This document shows positions 1 through 9,866 of a DNA stretch of 64,000 bases, piece by piece. How positions within the stretch are numbered: the stretch's first letter is position 1; every line of letters starts with the position of its first letter. Source of the DNA: Balamuthia mandrillaris (Eukaryota > Discosea > Longamoebia > Balamuthiidae); contig JAVKOQ010000236.1 of NCBI GenBank assembly GCA_031835245.1, forward strand, positions 17,619 to 81,618, written 5' to 3'. The notes beneath the pieces are model-generated. The model was not told the origin of the DNA and searched no databases. It saw nothing but the letters and a program-made list of their open reading frames with translations. A program made the translations under genes and the position numbers.

Positions 1-109
1 CTCTCTTGTCTTGTGCTTTCTTTCTGTGCAGGGAAGCTGAAGTGGTGGGCAGCAAAAAAAAAAGTAAAAATAAATAAAGAATTCATCCAAAATGGTGACC
101 ATGTCATAA

Positions 110-240
110 GAGGAAAGAGAGAGACAGAGAGACAGCGAGACGGAGAGACAGGGAGAGGGAGAAATGGAAAAATGAGAAAGTGTGGAAGGAAGAGAAGAGA
201 AGAGAAGAGAAGAGAGAATGTAGATAGAAATAAAGCAAAA
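110..240. repeat. Purine-rich (GA)n low-complexity tract
   Basis: Nearly pure A/G sequence of GAGA, GACAGAGA and AGAAG units. Any reading frame through it is only low-complexity R/E/K or S/L. Nothing else is recognisable in the first 360 bases. Confidence 0.8.
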
Positions 241-362
241 AGTGTAGGTTAGGGCTAGACACAACTCTTTTAAAAAGGAAAGTGCGATGAAACGACGGGG
301 TAGTGGACACAACGGTAGTCTGCGGGGCTACAAAGAAAACTGCTTATAGCGAGTCGTAAGAC

Positions 363-534
363 AAGCCGTGATTAGGCACGCCGGAGGTGGGTTATTTTTT
401 GTGTCTGTTTTTTGTTTTCCTTTTACTAATTTTGCTTTATTTTATGAAGGAGCTAATTATCAAGGTACCAAAGCCGTGATTAGGCACGTCGGAGGTGGGT
501 TATTTTTTGTGTCTGTTTTTTGTTTTCCTTTTAC
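363..534. repeat. Pair of 64-bp direct repeats
   Basis: A 64-base block starting AAGCCGTGATTAGGCACG occurs at 363-426 and again at 471-534, with one mismatch, giving a period of 108 bp. The second copy is followed by a short unique stretch. There is no coding potential and no match to a known element that I can name. Confidence 0.85.
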
Positions 535-889
535 GCACAAATTGACCCCTCAAGTTGATCGATCGGAATATTTTACAGATCACCACGACTTTATGCAGAT
601 CACTGTCTAAGGCGGCGCCAAGATCAAGCCGATCAATGGGACAACGAAAAAGAAAGAAGGAGAATGTGAGAGAAAGAGAGAGAGAGAGGAAGAGGAAGAG
701 GAAGAGAAATGTTGTTCAAGGAAGAGCAGAAGACTTACCACTAAGAAGAAGCTTACCAGTGACAAAGGAAGAAAGTTCACAACCTGAAAAGAGGAGGATA
801 ACAGAAAAGAAACTTATTTTTGTTTGCTTTAGGGGTTGTAGACAAAAAACTTTTCTTCTTTGCCTTCTTTACTTAGCTTTTCTTTTTAG

Positions 890-1648
890 TGGTAAGTTTA
901 AGCAAAAAGAAGAGAAAGGAGAAAAAGGAGAAGGAGAAGAAGAAAGGCACTTATCACTAAAACACAGAAAGAATAAGAGAGAGAGAGATGAGAGAGAAAG
1001 AAAGAGAGAGAAAAAGAGAGAAAGAGGAGAGAGAATGAGAGAGAAAAGAGAATGAGAGAAAGAGAGAGGAGAGAATGAAAGAAAAAGAGAGAAAGAGAGG
1101 AGAGAATGAGAGAGAAAAGAGAATGAGAGAATGAGAGAGAATGAGAGAGAATGAGAGAGAGAGAGAGGAGAGAATGAGAGAAAAAGAGAGAAAGAGGAGA
1201 GAGAATGAGAGAGAGGAGAGAAGAAGAGAAAGAAGAAAGAGAGAGAGGAGGGAGAAAGAGAGAGAGGAGGGAGAAAGAGAGACAGGAGAGAAAGAGAGAG
1301 AGGAGAAAAGAAGAGAGAGAGGAGAGAAAGAGAGAGAGGAGAGAAGAAGAGAAAGAGGAGAGAGAATGAGAGAGAGGAGAGAAAAAGAGAAAGGAGAAAG
1401 AGAGAGAAAGGAGAGAGAGAGAAAAGGAGAAAGAGAGAGAGGAAAGAAGAAAAGAAAGAGGAAAAAAGAAAAGAAAGAGGAAAGAAGAAGAAAAAGAGGA
1501 GAGAGAATGAGAGAGAGGAGAGAAAAAGAGAAAGAAGAAAGAGAGAGAGGAGAAAGAGAGAGCGAGAGAGGAGAAAGAGAGAAGAGAGAAAGAAGAGAAA
1601 GGAGAAAGAGAGAGAGGAGAAAGAGAGAGAGGAGAGAAGAAGAGAAAG

Positions 1649-1684
<36 letters not shown>

Positions 1685-1897
1685 AGAGAGAGAGAGGGAG
1701 AGGGAGAGAGAGGGAAAGAGAGAGAGGAGAAAAAGAGAAAGAGGGAAGAAAGGAGAGAAAGAGAGAGGAGAGAAAGAGAGAAAGGAGAAAGAGAGAGAGA
1801 GAGGGAGGAGAAAAAGAGAAAGAGGGAAGAAAGGAGAGAAAGAGAGAGAAAGAGAGAAAGAGAGAAAGAGAGAAAGAGAGAGAAAGAGAGAGAGAAG
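890..1897. repeat. About 1 kb imperfect polypurine tract
   Basis: About 1,000 bases are almost entirely A/G on the + strand: GAGAGA, GAGGAGA, GAGAATGAGAGA and AGAAAGAG units, with shorter internal repeats such as GAGGGAGAAAGAGA. All three minus frames stay open as Ser/Leu/Phe repeats and one plus frame as Arg/Glu repeats. That is a consequence of the composition, not evidence of a gene. From 1900 to 2350 I see no gene, only unique sequence between this tract and the next. Confidence 0.9.
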
Positions 1898-2460
1898 GGT
1901 ACCACACATGAGGGGCAGTTCTCAGCAGACTGTTGGGGACATCCCACCAGCAACACAGGTACCTTAGGCTCTCAGCAGCTGCCCTCCTTCATGTTAAACG
2001 CCTTAGCAAGGACCCACCCCGCCAGTCCTGTCAAGTCACCCCACACAAAAAAAAAAATTAGAATAATCAGCACCACTCTTCTCTCCAGTCCTCTTCCGCC
2101 AGCTCCTTTGCTTGTTCCTCACCTGCGAGGGGCTTCTGGTGAACAAGTCTTCTTGTGGGACTCCTCAAACTGACTAAACGGCAGTAACTTGTTGCACAGG
2201 CAACAACAGAGCAACGAACCAAAGGGTTCTCCGTCTTTGAATTTGCAACAAGTTTATGTGGTGTAGTGGTGTTTTACGCTTTCCCGGATGATGGTCTTTG
2301 GTTAGACTCCCAGTGTTGCTTATAAAATTTAATAAATAAGTTTAGCGTCCAATTTATGTGAATAACTTACTGTTGACAAGAGTTGCAGGTAATGTGAACA
2401 AATTGATCAAGGTGTGATAACGCAGCCGGTGGGGAGCAAGAGAGCGCAACCAAAGCGAAG

Positions 2461-2690
2461 AGTAAAGGAGAGCAGAGAAGAGCAGGTAGAGGAGAGTAGA
2501 GAAGAGAGAGGATAGAAGAGAGAGGAGAGAGGATAGAAGAGAGAGGAGAGAGTACAGAAAAGTAGAGAGAGTAAAGGAGAGCAGAGAAGAGCAGGTAGAG
2601 GAGAGTAGAGAAGAGAGAGGATAGATAGAAGAGAGAGGAGAGAGGAAAGGAGAGTAGATAAAAGAGAAGAGAGGAGAGAGGACAGGAGGG
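2461..2690. repeat. GA-rich minisatellite with 55-bp direct repeat
   Basis: A block beginning AGTAAAGGAGAGCAGAGAAG occurs at about 2461-2515 and 2570-2624, embedded in GGAGAGAGGATAGAAGA units. It is immediately followed (about 2705-2778) by a foldback segment whose arms are TGCACCTGCCT and AGGGAGGTGCA, around ATCTGCATACATCCGCATAC-like units. Confidence 0.75.
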
Positions 2691-2824
2691 AAAAATAATT
2701 TTTTTAAGGTGCACCTGCCTACATCTGCATACATCCGCATACATCTGCATTCGTATGCAGGGAGGTGCAGCCTTCGGATGTAAAACTTGACCTAATCAAA
2801 AATTTTAGATCATAATCACCCAGG

Positions 2825-3541
2825 ATGCGACTCGAGGTGATAACCACCGTGGAAGCTGCGATAAACAGGATCCGGCCCATCCTTTTGGAAGTGCTTGAGG
2901 ACAGATGGTGGCAAGGCAATCGTCGCCGACCAATCCCTTTGATGGACGAGGATGAAACGCTCTCCCAATACGCTCACATTGCCCTCCTCGTTGACTCTAC
3001 CAGTGTGGAAGTCTTTCGTCCAAACAACTCTCTGTTTGAGGAAGGCAAACACTACTTTGATGGAAAGAATAGAATCTATGCGTTGAAGAAGGAAGTGGCG
3101 GTGATGGCCTCTCCTCCTCACTTTGCTCTGTTCTCCTTTCCTGGAGCACCTGGAGCCCGACATGACTACTCCATTCTCAAAGAGCACTACTCGGCCTACA
3201 TCCCATACCTTACCAAAAGTGCCCAAGAGACTGCCATGATCCACCGTGTTGATGGTAATGAAACAAGCTGGAGTGCATTGTTTGACAAAGGTTATGTTGG
3301 CCCAGCTCAAGATACTCCTGGTTTTCGAAGAATAACTATCAAAAAACAATCTCAGGTGAGGACAGCAGCAGAACGTTTTCAAAACAGAGAGCTATCCCAA
3401 CCTATCCTTTTGCAGACTATCGGCACTATACGCCTATCGAACCAAAGGCGGGACGGGGCTCGTACGAGCGGAGGTTCAGCAATGACCAACCCCAATTCCC
3501 TCTCCTCAATAATAAAAGCGGCCTGCCTGCCCTTGTCGTAA
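2825..3541 (+). pseudogene. Harbinger-like (DDE_Tnp_4) transposase fragment
   Basis: Residues 50-180 of the open frame match the RNase-H core of PIF/Harbinger-type (HARBI1-like) transposases. Visible motifs are LLVDSTSVEVFRP (first Asp), the GKHYFDGKN...YALK segment, GAPGARHDYSILKE (second acidic position) and FDKGYVGP (third acidic position). The usual N-terminal helix-turn-helix region and the conserved C-terminal part after the last motif are missing. Past about 3357 (a possible GTGAGG donor) the frame runs into unrelated GC-rich sequence and into a copy of the piggyBac terminal sequence. I read this as a truncated plain DNA transposon, probably cut by the neighbouring piggyBac insertion. 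The family is fairly sure; the boundaries are not. Confidence 0.7.
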
Positions 3542-3665
3542 TGAGCAGAACTGGAGGACGCTCCCCTAGAGCCAAGAGGGGGCAGGCCGTTGTCGATGAT
3601 GTTCTTGGGGACCCCCTGCATGTCCTGCGCAAAAGAATATCCTTTTGCAGACTATCGGCACTATA
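3403..3665. repeat. 28-bp direct repeat carrying the piggyBac end motif
   Basis: The 28-bp string made of TATCCTTTTGCAG and ACTATCGGCACTATA is present at 3403-3430 and at 3638-3665. The second copy runs into the left terminus of the piggyBac element. The first is followed by CGCCTATCGA, an imperfect version of the same palindrome, so a solo end or small non-autonomous relative may lie at 3416-3650. Between the copies is a GC-rich hairpin with arms CGGCCTGCC and GGCAGGCCG. Confidence 0.7.
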
Positions 3666-3839
3666 ATGCCGATAGGCCCTATTGGCATTTATCGTAAAAA
3701 ACAATAAATATTTACTCAATTATTCAAATATTTTATTGCAATAATTTTGTAAAATATTGTTGGCAAGACGAGCGAAAGAACGGAGTACTGGGAAGAAGCA
3801 TTTGGTACCGTAGAGACAGAGGGGCAAGCGAGCGAACCT

Positions 3840-5433
3840 ATGGACGAAAGGGTCACCATGCAAGCCGGCAGTTATTTTGATTTTTTGAGGGAAGCAGTGG
3901 ATCCTGTTCGCTTGGTGGAAGAAATCAAGGAAAAACTTGGTGACGAAAAAGAAAAGTTCGAGGACAGCAAGGCCTGGTTTGGAGAGCGGTTGGGATCAAA
4001 CGTTGTTCAAATGTTGGAAGACGGGACCCTTGTGGAGCTAGAGCACCTTCGTTTGATGTATTTTTTGATGCTACACACGGGAAAACAACTGGAAGCTTTT
4101 TGTGGCACTCGTAGCCTCCCGCACAGCGGCAAAAAGGCGGTCAAAGCCTTTCGAATTCTTCAAAGTTTTTACTGCGGCTGGGAAGAGGACATCGAACCCC
4201 CTTTCAAAGATCTTGCTGATTTTCCATTTGATGGTCCAGGGACAGAAGGTCCGCCAGAAAGGTTCCGTGAGAACCTTGGCACTTCGTTTTCGTTGCTTGA
4301 CCTGTTCCTCCAGTACATCACCTTGGACTTGCTAACCACGTGGATGAACTACACCAACCGTAAAGCAGAGATCTTGATTGGAACCAACGAGAAGCCAAGT
4401 TATTATAAGTACGGTGCGTGGCCTCCCATATACTTTGCGAGCTGGGTTCCAGTTGCTGTGGAAGACATGAAGAGGTGGTTGGCTGTGCTACTCGGCAAAA
4501 ATTGCTTGGGAAAAGGCGTGTCACGTGATGAGTTCTGGTCCTCTGGTTCTTGGTTTTCTGTGGACTTTTCACGACTGAACAAGATCATGGGAAGAGACCG
4601 ATGGAGCGCTATTTCTTCCTTCTTTTGTATCTACAATCTGGATGACGACACTCCTGGTACTCACACAACTCCCTACTGGAAAGTAGCAGAACTCTTTTCA
4701 TGTTTTAACCAGCGTTGTAAGGCCAATTTTTCCCCTTCCCGTTTTCTATCACACGATGAACAGTGCGTCAAGAATGGACACCCTACAGGCTTGCGACATA
4801 TCAAACTGCCAAAGAAATTCGTGACCGTTGGTGTGCGGATCGAAGCGGTCTCAACAACAACTGGCGTGTTACTTGGTTTCATGATCGATTTCCCTGGTAC
4901 TACCCACTTTGATCAAACCATTGAGCTTATTCAGCAGCTGACTTACTCTGGCCATGTTCTCTTCATGGACCGACTGTACACATCCTTCAAGTTGGTGCAA
5001 GCAGCCAAAACCTACAACACCTACATCTGCAGAACGTGTTGTACTGATTGAGGCTTCCCAGTTGCTTTGGTGAGAGAGGATTTAGAGCCTGGACAGTGGA
5101 TGTCACTGCACAACCATGGTGTTAATGCTTTTGCTTGGAAGGCCTCTTCTCTGGTTCAATTCTTGTCTTCATACCACAAACCTGTTGCAAGCATTGTTCT
5201 TCGACGAGTCAAAGGACATGCTGGACGAATTGAACAGATGTGTCCAACAGCTGCTGTAGACTTCAACCTTGGAATGGGCGGAAATGACTGTGGAGATATG
5301 CTACGCTCACGGATGACAGCCCACTGCAAATCAAAAAAGTGGTGGAAAGGTTTGTTCTCTCTGTCTTTGTCTTTCTCTGTCTCTGTCTCTCTGTCTCTCG
5401 GTCTCTTTGTGTCTCTGCCTCGCTGTCTCTCTG

Positions 5434-5484
<51 letters not shown>

Positions 5485-6646
5485 GTCTCTGTCTCTGTCT
5501 CTTTCTCTTTGTCTCGCTCTTTGTTTCTTTCTCTGTCTCTCTCTTTGTCTCTTTCTCTTGTCTTTCTCTCTCTGTCTCTGTTTCTATCTCTGTATCTTTC
5601 TCTCTGTCTCTCTTTCTTTGTCTCTCTCTTGTCTTTCTCTCTGTCTCTGTTTTTATCTCTGTCTTTCTCTTTCTGTCTCTCTCTCTCTCTCTGTCTCTCT
5701 CTCTGTCTCTCTGTTTCTCTCTCTGTCTCTCTCTTTCTCTCTGTTTCTCTCTCTTGTCTCTCTCTCTCTGCCTCTCTCTCTTTGTCTCTTTCTCTGTTTC
5801 TATCTCTCTCTTGTCTCTCTCTCTCTGCCTCTCTCTCTCTTTGTCTCTTTCTCTGTTTCTATCTCTGTCTCTCTCTGTCTCTCTCTCCCTCTCTTCTTTG
5901 TCTCTTTCTCTGTTTCTCTCTCTCTTGTCTCTCTCTCTCTGCCTCTCTCTCTCTTTGTCTCTTTCTCTGTTTTTATCTCTGTCTCTCTCTCTCTCTATCT
6001 TTCTCTCTCTCTCTCTGTCTCTGGCTGTATCTCTCTCTCTATCTCTCTCTCTCTCTCTCTCTGTTTCTCTCTCTGTCTCTCTCTCTTGTCTCTCTCTCTT
6101 GTCTCTCTCTGTCTCTCTCTCTGCCTCTCTGTCTCTCTCTCTCTCTGTCTCTCTCTCTTTCTCTGCCTCTCTTTCTCTCTCTCTCCATGCTAAACAACAA
6201 CCACCACAGGTTTGTTCTTTTATGTCATTGACCAAGCTATTATTTGTGTGTTTCGGATTTGGAACTTGATAGTACCAGAACATCGCTTCAAGATGCGACG
6301 TGCTATTGAAGAGTTGATCTGTTGTTTGGTGGATGATCCCAGCTTTTTTGCAGGCGAGCAACCACAACTTCCTAATGCATCTACCTTCACACTAACACCA
6401 CCAACTAAAAAGCGCACCCGAATAAATGTTGACTGCCAACTACCAGAAGATCGCCTTAGCAAAAACTTCGCCCATTTGCCACAGTGTAGTGGAAAACCAC
6501 AAAATTGTGTGGTGTGCTACCGCAAAGATCCAGCACGCAAGAACCCCACCTGCTCTCACTTCTTCTGCTCACATTGCAACATTACCCTCTGCATTAAGAA
6601 AGACAAAAACTGCTTCAAAGAGTACCACCAACCAAATGATCAATAA
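3840..6646 (+). pseudogene. piggyBac transposase (DDE_Tnp_1_7), one in-frame stop
   Basis: Exon 1 (3840-5349) and exon 2 (6210-6646) join in frame at the family motif SKKWWKGLFFYVIDQA. Supporting motifs in order: LSHDEQC (first acidic region), LFMDRLYTSFKL (second catalytic Asp), FNLGMGGNDCGDML (third Asp region), and a C-terminal Cys/His domain at about 6490-6630 (CVVCYRK...CSHFFCSHCNITLC) as in piggyBac proteins. One TGA (5049-5051) interrupts exon 1 just before the conserved GFPVAL segment. The same frame then continues cleanly from 5052, so the copy is either recently inactivated or decoded unusually. The length without the stop is about 650 residues, normal for the family. The intron is discussed separately. 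Confidence 0.8.
5350..6209 (+). repeat. 860-bp (CT)n/(CTGT)n tract forming an intron
   Basis: This is almost pure pyrimidine on the + strand (TCTCTG, TCTCTCTTGTC and TCTGCCTC units). It splits the transposase exactly between codons for WWK and GLFF, with GT at its start and CCACCACAG at its end. The ten bases GGTTTGTTCT occur at both exon junctions (5349-5358 and 6209-6218). Apparent Leu/Ser/Cys proteins through the tract are artefacts. Confidence 0.8.
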
Positions 6647-6941
6647 ACGCAATATTTTCCGCAATTTTTATTGTCTACAAAAACCTATCGGCATTATAAT
6701 GCTGATAGTCATGTCATAGTATTTTCATCTTTTTTGTGGACAGGGTGAAAAAGGATATATTTGGCTGCTTTTTTTCCTTTCCCTTATTTCCTCTTGTCGA
6801 CAATTTTCCCCCTTTATATCCCATAATATAAGCGAAAGTACTCCCTTTTCTCCATTGCTGTTTGTCTCCAAGGGCCATGGTTTTGTATGGGTTTTTGTGG
6901 TGTTTGTTTTTTGTCTTTTATTTCACTTCCTTGTCCTTTAA

Positions 6942-7169
6942 GTCGTAATTTTGGGCTACCCCCCACTCCAAATTCGACATGGCTGGTCGATAGAAGAGAA
7001 AGCGTTGCCCTCTTTTCCCTGTCAAACAACCATTCCAGGACCCAAAAACATTCCACCTGACGCTGCAAAAACACGCAAGGGTATCTTTATGCTTTTCTTC
7101 TCAGATTTTCTTGAGCAGCGCATTCTTCCCCACTCTCAAGAAACCCCTTGGGTAGCCCAAAATTACGAC
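6942..7169. mobile_element. 228-bp MITE-like element with perfect 19-bp TIRs
   Basis: GTCGTAATTTTGGGCTACC at 6942-6960 is repeated exactly in inverse orientation at 7151-7169. The interior (AT/CT mixed, no plausible gene) and short length fit a miniature inverted-repeat element. No clear target-site duplication is seen beside the repeats, and the superfamily is not identifiable. Confidence 0.6.
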
Positions 7170-7346
7170 CTATCATCGGAAATTAAATTATCAATGATGA
7201 AGCTGAGGGTCCAACATGAGGAGTCTAGAGATAAGATTAGTCTTTTCTGTTAAATCGACTAATTTTAATACGGATTGCGCACGAAGACATTGGTTGCCTT
7301 TTCGGTTGCAAGCAGGAGCACTACCGGCAAAAGAAGAAAGAAGGGC

Positions 7347-8150
7347 ATGATGGCGGCAGAGAAGAGCAAGGAGGAGGCGCCCGGTCTCTTGGGCATCATC
7401 GGCGGAACCAGCCTTCTGCAAAGCAGCTACTTTGCGGCGCTGGAGCGGCGGACCATCGCCACGGACCACGGCGAGGCTGTCCTCCACTTTGGCAAGGGCT
7501 TCGTCTTTGTGCAGCGGCACCACGCCGACCCCTCCGACGAGTACCGGCCCCCTCACCTCATCAACTTTTGCGCCGTCGTCTCCGCCCTGCACAAGGTGGG
7601 CGTGCAGCGGGTCATCTCCTTTGGCAGCGTGGGCTCCCTCCACCAGGACCTGCAGGTGGGGACCCTGGTCCTGGCCGACGACTTCTTCTCCGCCTTCAAC
7701 CCCCAGCTGAGCCTCTACACGGACGCCCGCAGCCACGTGGTGCCCACCATCGATGCCGACCTCCGCCAGACTATCCTTTCCCTCCTCACAAAGGACGCTC
7801 ACTCCCTCCAGCTGCGTTTCTTGAGGGAGGAGGGCACCTACGTGCAGACCCAGGGACCACGCTTCGAGACCAAGGCCGAGATCAAGGTGCTGGCTGGCTA
7901 CGGGCATGTGGTCGGCATGACGGCCGCCCATGAGGTTGCCCTCTGCTGCGAGCTCGGCATCCCCATCGCCCTGCTCACCATGGTTGATAACTATGCCAAC
8001 GGCGTGGCCACCGTCCCGCTCACCGTCCAACAGTTCAAGGAGGGCGTGCTTGCCAACCAAAAGACCGTTGAGGCCGTGTTGGGCTGTCTTTTGGCTCACT
8101 TTGCCCCTGCTGCCATTGCTGCCGCTTCCTCCTCCTCCTCCTCTGAATAA
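7347..8150 (+). CDS. MTAP/PNP-family nucleoside phosphorylase
   Basis: This is an intronless gene of 267 residues from the ATG at 7347; a further in-frame ATG at 7275 would add 24 basic residues. Family motifs: GLLGIIGGTSLL (phosphate-binding loop, residue 14 on), FVQRHH, a GVQRVISFGSVGSLH stretch, TYVQTQGPRFETKAEI, and GMTAAHEVALCCEL. It cleaves a purine (methylthio)nucleoside with phosphate in the methionine or purine salvage pathway, in the cytosol. The base-recognition segment reads TMVDNYANG. The first Asp of the animal MTAP pair is present but the second is not, so methylthioadenosine, methylthioinosine and ordinary purine nucleosides are all possible. The absence of introns and the high GC content contrast with the neighbours. 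A poly-Ser tail ends the protein. Confidence 0.85.
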   Translation: MMAAEKSKEEAPGLLGIIGGTSLLQSSYFAALERRTIATDHGEAVLHFGKGFVFVQRHHADPSDEYRPPHLINFCAVVSALHKVGVQRVISFGSVGSLHQDLQVGTLVLADDFFSAFNPQLSLYTDARSHVVPTIDADLRQTILSLLTKDAHSLQLRFLREEGTYVQTQGPRFETKAEIKVLAGYGHVVGMTAAHEVALCCELGIPIALLTMVDNYANGVATVPLTVQQFKEGVLANQKTVEAVLGCLLAHFAPAAIAAASSSSSSE

Positions 8151-8162
8151 CAATATAACTTT

Positions 8163-8283
8163 TCTTGTTCTTCTTCTTCTTGTTGTTCTTGTTGTTCTTG
8201 TTCTTGTTCTTCTTCTTCTTGTTCTTGTTCTTCTTCTTCTTCTTCTTCTTCTTCTTCTTCTTCTTCTTCTTCTTCTTCTTGGT
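8163..8283. repeat. (CTT)n/(TTGTTC)n microsatellite
   Basis: TTCTTCTTG and TTCTTGTTG units followed by an uninterrupted CTT run, directly downstream of the phosphorylase stop codon. It lies in the 3' flank shared with the convergent RPC8 gene. Confidence 0.85.
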
Positions 8284-8372
8284 TGCTTTGCTTCTTGTGG
8301 TATGACTATATACTTCTTACTGCGTTTGTTTTTTGGTTTTTTTTTATTTGTTGGAGCTGTTCAAACGTTTCC

Positions 8373-9505
8373 TTACCACCAGTCCAGCATCCCCAATCCA
8401 TCTTCTTTGCATGTCCCCTTTTTTAAGTGGTTGATGTTCGTTTGTTTCATCAGTAAACGGAAGAGGGAGAGAGAGACAGAGAGACAGAGGGAGAGAGAGA
8501 CAGAGAGACAGAGGGAGAGAGAGAGCGAGAGAGCGAGAGAGCGAGAGAGAGAGAGCGAGAGAGCGAGAGAGCGAGAGCGAGAGAGCGAGAGAGCGAGAGA
8601 GAGAATGAGTACCAGAATGGCCATGGGAGGATAGGCGTGACTGTCAGAGGAAGAAGAAGAGGAGGAGGGCTCGTTTTTGTTGGCATTGGCATCAGGCATG
8701 ATGTGGTCTGGCTTTTTGGGTTTGAAGGTTTGCTTGCGTGGCGTTTCGTTGAACTGAAGGGAGGTCACCCGGAATCGAAGCTCAAAGCCAGGGTCCATGA
8801 AGAACCTGTGCTGCTCCCCTGTCTCGGATTGGTACTCCCACACCCATAGTTTTTCTGCCTTGTCGCTGTTTCTTTGTTAGAGAGGGCACCAAGGAAGTAG
8901 AAGGAAGAAGAAAGGAGCAAGAAGAACGAGAACGAAACAAAGAAGAGAGAAGATAGAAGATGCAGAGGAGAATAACAAAACTAGAAAGACGGCTCTTGAA
9001 GTTCTTCCTTTGGAATAAACACATCCTCAAAAAAGCCAAGCGACACTGCAAGAAAACAAAAATAAACACTTTGCTGCAGCAAGAAGAAAAAAAGAACAAA
9101 CAAACCAGTGATGCCATCGGGAGTACTGTGCCGTAGTTTGCCAACGATGACCTCTCCTCTGAACGGCCGGAAGACCACCATACGAAACGTTACTTTGGTG
9201 TGTGCGGAGCCATCGCCGGGATAGATGAAGCCGTCTCCTACTTTGACCACATCGTAGAGCGTGACGCCCAACCCAACTTTTGGGATCACCTGTATGCGTT
9301 TTTGATTCCTTTCTGGTCAATCTTACCTTTCTCTCATCGATTGCAAAACAAGAAAGCGGTGCCGAGCACGAGACAATGGAATCATGATTTAATTTACCTT
9401 GTCTCCATACTTTTTGTTTAGCTCCGTTTTTATGGCATCCAACTCGTAGGAAAACTTATGCGGCGGCACCTTGACCGTGTCCGACAACAGCACCAACACA
9501 AACAT
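8373..9505 (-). CDS. POLR3H: RNA polymerase III subunit RPC8 (RPC25/POLR3H)
   Basis: Five exons join in frame: 9505-9398, 9289-9106, 9045-8991, 8865-8613 and 8417-8373, giving about 214 residues (human 204). The Rpb7-like stalk subunit works with RPC9 in Pol III initiation. The N-terminus is MFVLVLLSDTVKVPPHKF, as in the family. The middle contains DGFIYPGDGSAHTKV and a VVFRPFRGEVIVGK stretch; then SLGFFEDVFIPKEELQEP; then LWVWEYQSETGEQH. The extreme C-terminus GLGMLDWW is the family signature and is recovered only by skipping a (GA)n-filled intron at 8418-8612. A poly-Ser insert precedes the last exon. It is transcribed divergently from GOS28. Confidence 0.92.
8463..8605. repeat. (GA)n microsatellite inside RPC8 intron 4
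   Basis: GAGAGACAGAGAGACAGAGG units pass into GAGAGCGAGAGAGCGAGA units. It lies wholly inside the last intron of RPC8, where it forms the pyrimidine tract on the coding strand. Confidence 0.85.
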
Positions 9506-9866
9506 CCTTTTTCTTCTTCTTCTTTTTTCTCTCTTTCACTTTCTTCTTCTTCTCTCCTGTCTGCCACTCCCGCTCTCTTATCCTCGATCGCGTCCTCGCT
9601 CATGTCTTCTCTCTTTACCTCGAGTCATCTCTCCTATCCTCGATCCGATCCTTGCTCATGTCTTCTCTCCTGTCCTCTAATTCTCTCTCTTATCTTCGAT
9701 CATGTCCTTGCTCCTATCCACTCTCCTTTCCAGGTACCTTGCTGACGTGGCGTCGTTCCCCAAAAAAGAAATTCAAAAAAGAAAAAGAAGAAAAGAAAAG
9801 AATAAAAAACAAAAGATCATCCTTGGAGGGCGAGGAAGAGAGGAAGGAAAAAAAAATAACGAGCAG
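9506..9866. promoter_or_regulatory. Divergent RPC8/GOS28 promoter region with pyrimidine repeats
   Basis: 361 bases separate the two start codons. About 9575-9725 holds two or three diverged copies of a unit like TCGATC.CGTCCTTGCTCATG followed by TCTTCTCTC. No TATA box is evident. A bidirectional promoter is inferred only from the layout. Confidence 0.4.

Larger units (their letters stand above)
3651..6709 (+). mobile_element. piggyBac-family DNA transposon, nearly complete
   Basis: The element is about 3.06 kb. The left end (3651-3676, ACTATCGGCACTATAATGCC...) and right end (6684-6709) are 26-bp terminal inverted repeats with two mismatches. Each terminal repeat is itself a near-palindrome, CTATCGGCA..TGCCGATAG. 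It contains one transposase gene in two exons plus a C-terminal zinc domain. The flanks do not show the TTAA target duplication typical of the family, so either the ends were placed slightly wrong or the flanks have changed. It is a plain cut-and-paste DNA transposon. Confidence 0.8.

Noticed and set aside
869-1956. Three overlapping 316-352-residue Ser/Leu/Phe frames on the minus strand
   Set aside because: All frames of the purine tract are open because it lacks stop codons by composition. No start context, domain or splice structure supports a gene.
5156-6367. Long R/E/D/K frame on the minus strand and Leu/Ser/Cys frames on the plus strand
   Set aside because: They read through the (CT)n intron of the piggyBac gene. 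The spliced transposase explains the flanking sequence.
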